5,447 nucleotides of DNA, taken from assembly GCA_020355945.1 (NCBI GenBank), contig CP070627.1, positions 2,091,126-2,096,572 of the forward strand. Reading direction: 5' to 3'. The stretch is from Candidatus Aminicenantota bacterium. Lineage in GTDB: Bacteria; Acidobacteriota; Aminicenantia; UBA2199. Positions 1 to 5,447 of this stretch are shown here, in pieces. The translations under genes and the position numbers were made by a program. The notes under the pieces are model-generated. The model did no database searches. It had not been told where the DNA came from and was given only the letters and a program-made list of their open reading frames with translations. Within the stretch, counting starts at the first letter, position 1. Every line of letters starts with the position of its first letter.

Positions 1-1
1 C

Positions 2-1240
2 CAACTGGCCCTGGAAAACAACAAAAATTACTTAATCAGCCAGGAGGAAGTCAAAAGATACAAATACAAATTAAAACAAAACCTGGGATTCCTCCCCAAT
101 GTGAGCCTCCAGGGCCTCAAAAACCTGGATGAAAAATTAATGGAAATTGAAATCCCACCCCTTTACCCCGGGGCACCACCCCAAAAAACCACACTGGATT
201 TTACCAGGAACTATGAATTTACTTTCCAGGTCGCGCAGCCCTTATTTACCGGGGGTAAGGTCTGGCTTAACTTTAAAAATGCACAGTTAGACCTGGAAAT
301 CGCCAAAGAAAAACATAACAATACCCGCAAAGAAATCATCTTAATGGTGAAAAAAGTATTTTTCAACATCCTGGTGCTGCAAGAACTGCTAAAAGCCCAC
401 CAGGAAGCATTGGAACTGGCAGAGACCAATTTTAATAACATCGACGAGAGGTTCAAACTGGGCATGGCATCCAAATACGACCGCTTGCGGGCTGAATTGG
501 CTGTAAGCGCGGTAAAACCCGATATACTACGGGTAAAAAAACATTTAAACCTCTCCCTTTTCAATCTAAAAACCATGACCGGCATTCCCGGACATACCAC
601 GATTAAAATAAAAGGAGAGTTGAGTTATACATCACGGCAGTTAAAAGAAATGGAACTCCTGCAACAATCTTTAGCCAATGCTTCTGAAATCCTGCAACTG
701 AAAATGCAAATGAAAAAAGCAAATAATTTTGTAAAAATGGCATACGGGCAATTCCTGCCCAATATCAGCCTGGTGGCTTCTTATACCTACCGCGCCGATG
801 TCTTCAAGCTAAAAGACCTGGATAAAAACTGGGAAAACTATTACACCATTAACCTGGCCTTGAGTTTCCCTATATTTACGGGGCTGAACCGCAGCGCCCA
901 ACTGGGAGAAGCCAGGGTGATGAAAAAAATCCTGGGACTCAATTACCAACAATTAAACGAAACAGTGACCCTGCAAATCAAAGATTTATGCCTGACCGTA
1001 CAGCAAGAATATGAAAATATTCAAACCGGTCTCAAAAATATGGAAACCGCTGAAGAAGGCGTACGAATCGCCCGGTTAAACTATGACGAAGGTCTGATCT
1101 CCATACTGGAATTAAATTCATCCATTAGCGAACTTACCCGGGCAAAAGTCCAATTTCTCCAGGCGGTTTACAATTACAATATCGCTGTCGCGGAAATCGA
1201 AAAAATTTCTGATGTAAAAATCAATAGGGGTGACCAATGA
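2..1240 (+). CDS. TolC-family outer-membrane efflux channel, 5'-partial
   Basis: This gene encodes the outer-membrane exit duct of the pump, a TolC/OEP-type channel that should act as a trimer. The reading frame is open from base 2 to the stop at 1238-1240 (412 visible residues). Signal peptide, start codon and probably a few tens of residues are missing. The GTG at 101 is not the start: it encodes the Val in FLPNVSL, and the 33 residues before it (beginning QLALENNKNYL) are typical TolC N-terminal helix. Two OEP repeats are visible. FLPNVSL (89-109) pairs with FLPNISL (752-772), and PLFTGG (from about 239) pairs with PIFTGL (from about 869). These mark the beta-strands that enter the 12-stranded barrel, flanked by long helices with coiled-coil character. 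The helix motifs around RFKLGMASKYDRL and NYDEGLISILEL also pair. It overlaps the adaptor gene by four bases. No N-terminal lipid-anchor site can be judged. The family call is secure; the substrate is unknown. Confidence 0.93.
   Translation, partial: QLALENNKNYLISQEEVKRYKYKLKQNLGFLPNVSLQGLKNLDEKLMEIEIPPLYPGAPPQKTTLDFTRNYEFTFQVAQPLFTGGKVWLNFKNAQLDLEIAKEKHNNTRKEIILMVKKVFFNILVLQELLKAHQEALELAETNFNNIDERFKLGMASKYDRLRAELAVSAVKPDILRVKKHLNLSLFNLKTMTGIPGHTTIKIKGELSYTSRQLKEMELLQQSLANASEILQLKMQMKKANNFVKMAYGQFLPNISLVASYTYRADVFKLKDLDKNWENYYTINLALSFPIFTGLNRSAQLGEARVMKKILGLNYQQLNETVTLQIKDLCLTVQQEYENIQTGLKNMETAEEGVRIARLNYDEGLISILELNSSISELTRAKVQFLQAVYNYNIAVAEIEKISDVKINRGDQ
1226..1240 (+). promoter_or_regulatory. 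Shine-Dalgarno site and ATGA stop/start overlap, channel to adaptor
   Basis: AGGGGTGA at 1226-1233 resembles the extended Shine-Dalgarno consensus (AGGAGGTGA). The AGGGG core lies six bases before the ATG at 1237. That ATG shares its TG with the TGA stop of the channel gene (ATGA, 1237-1240), so ribosomes finishing the channel could re-initiate on the adaptor. This site fixes the adaptor start. Translational coupling is inferred from the layout. Confidence 0.8.
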
Positions 1241-1314
1241 AAATAAAAAAAATTGGCAATATCTTATTAATCGTACTGGTGGTGCTGGTACTGGTGGGAT
1301 TGATGGGCGGATGT
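1237..1314 (+). other. Lipoprotein-type signal peptide of the adaptor, through Cys26
   Basis: Codons 1-26 encode a basic N-region (MKIKK), a Leu/Val/Ile-rich core and LMGGC. Gly at -1 and Gly at -2 before Cys26 fit a signal peptidase II site, but Met at -3 is less usual than Leu, so the lipobox is slightly off consensus. If it is not cleaved, the same segment would serve as a single membrane anchor. Several RND adaptors, including AcrA and MexA, are lipoproteins, so this fits the family. Confidence 0.75.
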
Positions 1315-2358
1315 AAAAAAAAGAAGAAAGAGGAAAAGGTCTACAAGAAAAACCCGGTAATGGTAAAGGTGCAGGCGGTGGACCAGGGGCCAGTGGTGCA
1401 ATCATTGAACTACAAAGGTACGGTGTTTCCCTGGAAACGCGCCAATATCCAACCGGACACCTCAGGACGCATCCATAAAATCTACAAAAAACAAGGAGAC
1501 CAGGTCAAAGAGGGTGACCTGCTGGCAGAACTGGATACCACAACCTTAAAACTGCAGTTGAAACAGGCCGACGCAGCCCTGGAAGTGGCAACAGCCGCTC
1601 ATAAAGACGCATCAATGAATGTCGACCGGCTGAAAAAACTCTATCAAAAAGCAGCCATTTCCAAATTGCAACTGGAAAAAGCAGAACTCAACCTGGAATC
1701 CGCCTTAACACAAAAACAAAGCGCACAAGCCACCGTGAATGTGATCGAACATACCCTGGGCAACTGTTACATGCGCGCCCCCTTCGACGGCATTGTCACC
1801 TCTAAAAACTCAGAAGAAGGCGATGTCATCAATCCCATGATGGGAATGGGTATGAGCTCATCCGTGCTTACCTTAATGCATCTCAAAACAGTCAAAGTGG
1901 TCCTGGATGTGCCCTCGGAAGATATCGAGAAGGTTGCCATCGGCCAGCCCTGTACTATCCGGGTCTCCACCCTGGAAGCCCAGGTGTTCAACGGTGAGGT
2001 ATATTCCAGGAACCTGGCCGCAGACCCGGTTTCAAAAACCTTTAAAGTAGAAGTCAAAATCAAAAACCGTGATTTAAAAATTAAAGTCGGTGTGTTTGCC
2101 GAAGTCTTTATTGAAATCTCCAGGAAAGAAAACTGTCTCATTCTCCCTTTATCCGCACTGATCGAGGAAGGTGATGACACGTTTGCGGTGGTGTACGATA
2201 AAGGCCAGGCAAAATTTAAAAATATCCGGGTGGGTGAAAGAAACGACCGGGTATTTGAAATCCGGGAAGGACTTTCCCGGGGACAATTGGTGGTGGTAGA
2301 AGGTAATTACGATCTGAAAGACGGTGCACCCATCACCTATAAAGGAGCCAACCAATGA
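1237..2358 (+). CDS. RND efflux periplasmic adaptor (HlyD/AcrA-type membrane fusion protein), probable lipoprotein
   Basis: This 373-residue protein is the periplasmic adaptor that joins the RND pump to the outer-membrane channel. The N-terminus has a short basic start (MKIKK), a hydrophobic core (residues 6-23) and a lipobox-like LMGGC with Cys26, so a lipid-anchored protein is likely. A lysine-rich run follows (27-34). The family domains appear in order: first lipoyl half at about 68-100 (SGRIHKIYKKQGDQVKEGD), an alpha-helical hairpin at about 101-175 rich in Ala, Leu, Gln and Lys, second lipoyl half at about 178-199 (MRAPFDGIV), beta-barrel at about 217-297, and membrane-proximal domain at about 298-373. 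Length is close to AcrA/MexA relatives. An unusual Met-rich stretch (NPMMGMGM, residues 199-206) lies between the lipoyl and barrel domains. Besides Cys26 it has Cys177, Cys239 and Cys300. The ATG start is supported by its Shine-Dalgarno site and signal peptide. Overlaps of four bases on both sides place it in one operon. Confidence 0.95.
   Translation: MKIKKIGNILLIVLVVLVLVGLMGGCKKKKKEEKVYKKNPVMVKVQAVDQGPVVQSLNYKGTVFPWKRANIQPDTSGRIHKIYKKQGDQVKEGDLLAELDTTTLKLQLKQADAALEVATAAHKDASMNVDRLKKLYQKAAISKLQLEKAELNLESALTQKQSAQATVNVIEHTLGNCYMRAPFDGIVTSKNSEEGDVINPMMGMGMSSSVLTLMHLKTVKVVLDVPSEDIEKVAIGQPCTIRVSTLEAQVFNGEVYSRNLAADPVSKTFKVEVKIKNRDLKIKVGVFAEVFIEISRKENCLILPLSALIEEGDDTFAVVYDKGQAKFKNIRVGERNDRVFEIREGLSRGQLVVVEGNYDLKDGAPITYKGANQ
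2341..2358 (+). promoter_or_regulatory. Shine-Dalgarno site and ATGA stop/start overlap, adaptor to RND pump
   Basis: AAAGGAG at 2341-2347 is a strong Shine-Dalgarno match, seven bases before the ATG at 2355. The ATG overlaps the adaptor TGA stop (ATGA, 2355-2358). This supports the chosen pump start and suggests coupled translation, which would help hold adaptor and pump in a steady ratio. Coupling itself is inferred. Confidence 0.85.
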
Positions 2359-5300
2359 AAATCGTTGAATTTTCATTACGAAAACGGGTCACGATTTCTA
2401 TGATAGTGGTGGTACTGGTGATCTTCGGGTTTATATCGTTTAATCAATTGGGCCTGGACATGCTCCCGGAAATGGAAGCCCCTTATATTTCGATTATCAC
2501 TACCTATTCGGGTGTATCTTCCGAAGACATTGAAGAAAGTGTCACTCGTCCGTTAGAACAGTGGGTGTCTACGGTAACCCGGGTCAAACAGATCAAGTCC
2601 ATTTCCCAGGAAGGAATGTCTATTATTATGGTGGAATTTGAGTCCAGGACCAATCTTGATTTTGCCGCCCAGGACATTCGCGAGAAAATCGGGGTGTTGG
2701 AACCCTTCCTCCCCCAAGGAGCCGACAGTCCCCTGGTGGTGAAGTTTAATTTTGAAGACATGCCGATTTTGATCTACGGGATCACCGGTGGAAAATGGGA
2801 TTTAAAAGCGCTGAAAGATCATATTGACAAAGAAGTGGCCGCCCGATTGGAACGATTGGAAGGGGTGGCCTCTGCCATGCTCTTTTCCCCGGAAGAAGCC
2901 GAAGTCTTGATCAACGTCGATAAAGGAAAACTGGAAGCCCGGAGATTGTCCATCTCACAGGTGGAAAGAGCTATCCAGGCCTCCAATATCAACCTGCCCT
3001 CAGGTTACATGGATGAAAAATACCGGGAATACCTGCTGCGCACCATTGGTGAATTTGAAAAAGTCGAGGAAATCAGGGACGTGGTAGTGGGCACCGGCCA
3101 GCAGGGCCAACCCATCTTTTTAAAAGATATCGCTGAAATCCGCGAAACCAATAAAGAAATCCGCAACCTGGTGCGGATAAACGGTAACAAAGGCCTGATA
3201 CTCATGATTACCAAGAGTTTCGGCGCCAATACCGTATTGGTAGCCCGCACCGTTAAAGAAAACCTGGAAAAAATCAAACCCACCCTGGAAAAAGACCTGG
3301 AATTCAGCATTGCCATGGATTTTTCCCGAATTATCGAAATCATGGCCGGCAGGAGTGCCAATAATATCCTCATGGGCGGTATCCTGGCCATGCTGTTAAT
3401 TTTGTTCTTCTTGAGAAACATCAGGCCCACCCTGGCTATTGGTATTGCTATCCCACTTTCGGTGATTACCACATTTATTGCCCTCAGGTTGATGGGATAT
3501 ACGCTGAATCTTATTACCATGGGAGGATTAGCCCTGGGCGTGGGTATGATGGTGGACAATGCCATCGTGGTAATCGAAAACATTTTCCGTCACATGGAAG
3601 AAGGAAAAGCCTCTTATGAAGCTGCCCATGATGGAACTTCCGAAGTGGGAACCGCTATCACCGCCTCCACTTTCACCACGATTGCGGTGTTCTTTCCCAT
3701 GATGTTTGCCACTGGCATTGCCGGGACATTTTCCAAAGGGCTGGCTATCGCCGTCTCCTTTTCCCTGCTCTCCTCCCTGTTTGTGGCCTTGACTATTATT
3801 CCCATGCTGGCTTCCTGGTTCTTCCGAACCAAACCTTCCCTGGAAAAACAAAAACAAGTGACGGACCTGGGGTACCATCGATTTAACAAACTGAGAGATT
3901 TTTACCGGATACTTCTTACGCGTGTCCTAAGGAAGCGGGGATTTGTATTATTGGGGGCGATTTTGCTCTTTATTTCTGCTATCTTGCTGGCACGTTTCCT
4001 GGGTTCCGAATTCTTGCCGGATACGGACCGCTCATTGATATTTTTAAAGTTAAGCATGCCAGTGGGAACCAACCTGGCGGAAACCGACCGGGTAGTCAAG
4101 TATATTGAAGAACAATCCCTCAAAAACGAGCATGTGATTACCACCATGGTGAATGTAGGAGTGAGTGAGCAAGGTGCCCAGGATTCGGCTGCCGGTTTTA
4201 ATCCTGATGGGTCCTACGAAGCCACCATGTGGGCCTATTTAACCACCAGCAGTAAAAGGGATATTTCCGATAAAAATATTCTTGAGCAGTGGCGCCGGAA
4301 TTTCCCGGAACTGAAAACCAGTAAGATTCAATTTGTTGATGTCGCTGCCACCTCTTTTGGTATGAGTACGGCCAGCCCCATTGAATTTAATATCTTCGGC
4401 AGAGAACTTGAAACCCTGAAACGTATTGCCCAACGGGTAAGAGATACTATTGCCCCTATTGAAGGCATCCGGGATATGGAAATTTCATTGAATGAAAGCA
4501 AACCGGAGATCAGGATGAAAATCAAAAAAGAAGAAGCCTCTCGCCTGGGATTAACGCCTTATGAAATCTCCAGGCAGGTGCAGACCTTTACTATTGGAAC
4601 CGTGGTCTCCCGCATCATGCTGGGAGGAGAAGAACGGGATATCCGGGTCCGACTTAAAGAACAAGACCGAAATACCGTTGAAGCCTTGAAAAAATTACCG
4701 ATTGTTACGCCTATGGGGTCCAGGGTATACCTCTCCCAGGTGGTGGATTTCAAGAAATCCTTTGGCGCGGTTAAGATTCAGCGGGAGAACCAAATTCGCA
4801 AGGTCAGTGTGACTGCCAATTATATCGGTCGGGATTTGGGAGGAATTGTCCGGGAGATTTTGGACCAGACTAAGTCCATTACCGATGATCTTCCCGGGGG
4901 ATACTTCTCCCAAATGGGAGGTGCTTATAAAGATATGAAGGAAGCATTTATGACCATGGCGCTGGCCCTGCTTCTTTCTATTGTATTAGTTTATGCGGTG
5001 ATGGCTTCCCAGTTTGAAAGTTTGAAATCCCCTTTTATTATCATGTTTACCATACCCCAGGCCCTTATTGGGGTAGTAATACTGCTGGCGCTGACGGGAA
5101 AGAATATCAGTTTACCGGCGGCCATGGGTTTTATTATGATGAGTGGAATTGTGGTGAATAACGGTATTGTGATGGTGGATTATATCAATCAATTGATTGC
5201 CCGGGGAAAGGATAAACTGGAGGCTGTAATTGATGGGGCAGTGGTGCGGATGCGACCGATTCTTATCACGGCTCTTTCTACAATGTGCGGCATGCTGCCT

Positions 5301-5447
5301 ATGGCTGTGGCCACAGCCGAAGGTTCCGAAATGCGTTCCCCAATGGCAATTACTATCATTGGCGGACTAATGGCTTCCACTTTCCTTACCTTGTTCATCG
5401 TGCCTATACTCTACACCTATTTCTCAAAAATTAAAATAAAAAAATAA
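2355..5447 (+). CDS. RND-family inner-membrane efflux transporter, HAE-1 (AcrB-like)
   Basis: This complete 1030-residue protein is the energy-coupled pump subunit, expected to be a trimer in the inner membrane; AcrB has 1049 residues. It shows the RND pattern: TM1 at about 11-30, a large periplasmic loop at about 35-330, TM2-TM6 at about 334-488, a cytoplasmic amphipathic stretch at about 491-525, TM7 at about 528-548, a second periplasmic loop at about 550-860, and TM8-TM12 at about 863-1024. Family motifs include LGLDMLPEMEAP after TM1, VTRPLEQWVSTV (porter PN1), GSEFLPDTDRS after TM7, and RMRPILITALS in TM11. The TM4 motif is GMMVDNAIVVIENI, with Asp401 and Asn402 where AcrB has Asp407-Asp408. 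TM10 reads GIVVNNGIVMVDYI, with Asn935 in place of AcrB Lys940. Arg965 and Thr972 match AcrB Arg971 and Thr978. The tail is basic (KIKIKK). The start at 2355 has an AAAGGAG site and overlaps the adaptor stop. Heavy-metal (CusA-type) or SecDF-type roles fit less well. Substrate is unknown. Confidence 0.96.
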   Translation: MKIVEFSLRKRVTISMIVVVLVIFGFISFNQLGLDMLPEMEAPYISIITTYSGVSSEDIEESVTRPLEQWVSTVTRVKQIKSISQEGMSIIMVEFESRTNLDFAAQDIREKIGVLEPFLPQGADSPLVVKFNFEDMPILIYGITGGKWDLKALKDHIDKEVAARLERLEGVASAMLFSPEEAEVLINVDKGKLEARRLSISQVERAIQASNINLPSGYMDEKYREYLLRTIGEFEKVEEIRDVVVGTGQQGQPIFLKDIAEIRETNKEIRNLVRINGNKGLILMITKSFGANTVLVARTVKENLEKIKPTLEKDLEFSIAMDFSRIIEIMAGRSANNILMGGILAMLLILFFLRNIRPTLAIGIAIPLSVITTFIALRLMGYTLNLITMGGLALGVGMMVDNAIVVIENIFRHMEEGKASYEAAHDGTSEVGTAITASTFTTIAVFFPMMFATGIAGTFSKGLAIAVSFSLLSSLFVALTIIPMLASWFFRTKPSLEKQKQVTDLGYHRFNKLRDFYRILLTRVLRKRGFVLLGAILLFISAILLARFLGSEFLPDTDRSLIFLKLSMPVGTNLAETDRVVKYIEEQSLKNEHVITTMVNVGVSEQGAQDSAAGFNPDGSYEATMWAYLTTSSKRDISDKNILEQWRRNFPELKTSKIQFVDVAATSFGMSTASPIEFNIFGRELETLKRIAQRVRDTIAPIEGIRDMEISLNESKPEIRMKIKKEEASRLGLTPYEISRQVQTFTIGTVVSRIMLGGEERDIRVRLKEQDRNTVEALKKLPIVTPMGSRVYLSQVVDFKKSFGAVKIQRENQIRKVSVTANYIGRDLGGIVREILDQTKSITDDLPGGYFSQMGGAYKDMKEAFMTMALALLLSIVLVYAVMASQFESLKSPFIIMFTIPQALIGVVILLALTGKNISLPAAMGFIMMSGIVVNNGIVMVDYINQLIARGKDKLEAVIDGAVVRMRPILITALSTMCGMLPMAVATAEGSEMRSPMAITIIGGLMASTFLTLFIVPILYTYFSKIKIKK

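Noticed and set aside
160..180. CCCCGGGG palindrome at 166-173 as a possible terminator or operator
   Set aside because: It is a perfect but very short palindrome with no loop and no T-run, and it sits inside codons for the proline-rich loop of the channel.
1118..1405. Antisense frame across the channel-adaptor junction with a proline-rich N-terminus
   Set aside because: The proline-rich part is the complement of the Val/Gly/Leu-rich adaptor signal peptide and of the GGTG repeats there; it has no independent support.
3261..3302. Clustered CCTGGAAAAA-like repeats in the pump gene
   Set aside because: They encode Leu-Glu-Lys in a helical part of the porter domain and reflect the frequent CTG-GAA codon pair in this DNA, not a repeat array.
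3005..3583. Long antisense open frame of 192 codons inside the pump gene
   Set aside because: It lies wholly opposite a well-supported RND coding region, its translation resembles no family I recognise, and open antisense frames are common opposite such genes.
3528..3889. Two further overlapping antisense frames over TM4-TM6 of the pump
   Set aside because: They overlap each other in different frames and the real gene. Their Gly/His- and Ser-rich composition is that of a reversed membrane-protein gene, and I see no convincing ribosome binding site.
2113..4574. The 12-mer GAAATCTCCAGG occurring at 2113-2124 and 4563-4574
   Set aside because: Both copies encode Glu-Ile-Ser-Arg in unrelated proteins and the flanks differ, so chance codon sharing explains it.
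5420..5447. A-rich tail at the end of the pump gene as a terminator
   Set aside because: It encodes the basic C-terminal tail (KIKIKK), no stem precedes it, and the sequence after the stop is not available.

Overview
The window holds one compact, single-strand block of three genes that encodes a complete tripartite RND-type efflux pump, except that the first gene is cut by the left edge. In order on the + strand these are a TolC-like outer-membrane channel (bases 2-1240, 5' end outside the window), a periplasmic adaptor of the HlyD/AcrA (membrane fusion protein) family (1237-2358), and an inner-membrane RND transporter of the HAE-1 (AcrB-like) type (2355-5447). The last gene ends exactly on the last base of the window.

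There is no intergenic DNA. Each downstream gene starts inside the stop codon of the previous one (ATGA overlaps at 1237-1240 and 2355-2358), and each start has a good Shine-Dalgarno sequence 6-7 bases upstream. This is the layout of one translationally coupled transcript. The promoter, any regulator gene and the transcription terminator must lie outside the window.

The proteins should work together. The RND trimer uses the ion gradient across the inner membrane to capture substrates from the periplasm or membrane leaflet. The adaptor, which looks like a lipoprotein, bridges the periplasm. The TolC-like trimer forms the exit duct across the outer membrane. The substrates cannot be read from the sequence; the HAE-1 class usually exports hydrophobic or amphiphilic compounds such as drugs, detergents, bile acids or lipophilic metabolites.

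The host must be a diderm (Gram-negative type) bacterium, because an outer-membrane channel is encoded. Base composition looks moderate and the proteins are rich in lysine. I cannot assign the phylum from this window; an Acidobacteriota/Aminicenantes-like or similar environmental lineage is only a weak guess.

I do not see a previously undescribed system. The points most worth a second look are the reduced proton-relay motif of the transporter (Asp-Asn in TM4 and Asn in place of the TM10 lysine), the methionine-rich insert and lysine-rich lipoprotein N-terminus of the adaptor, and the phenylalanine-poor substrate-loop region of the pump.
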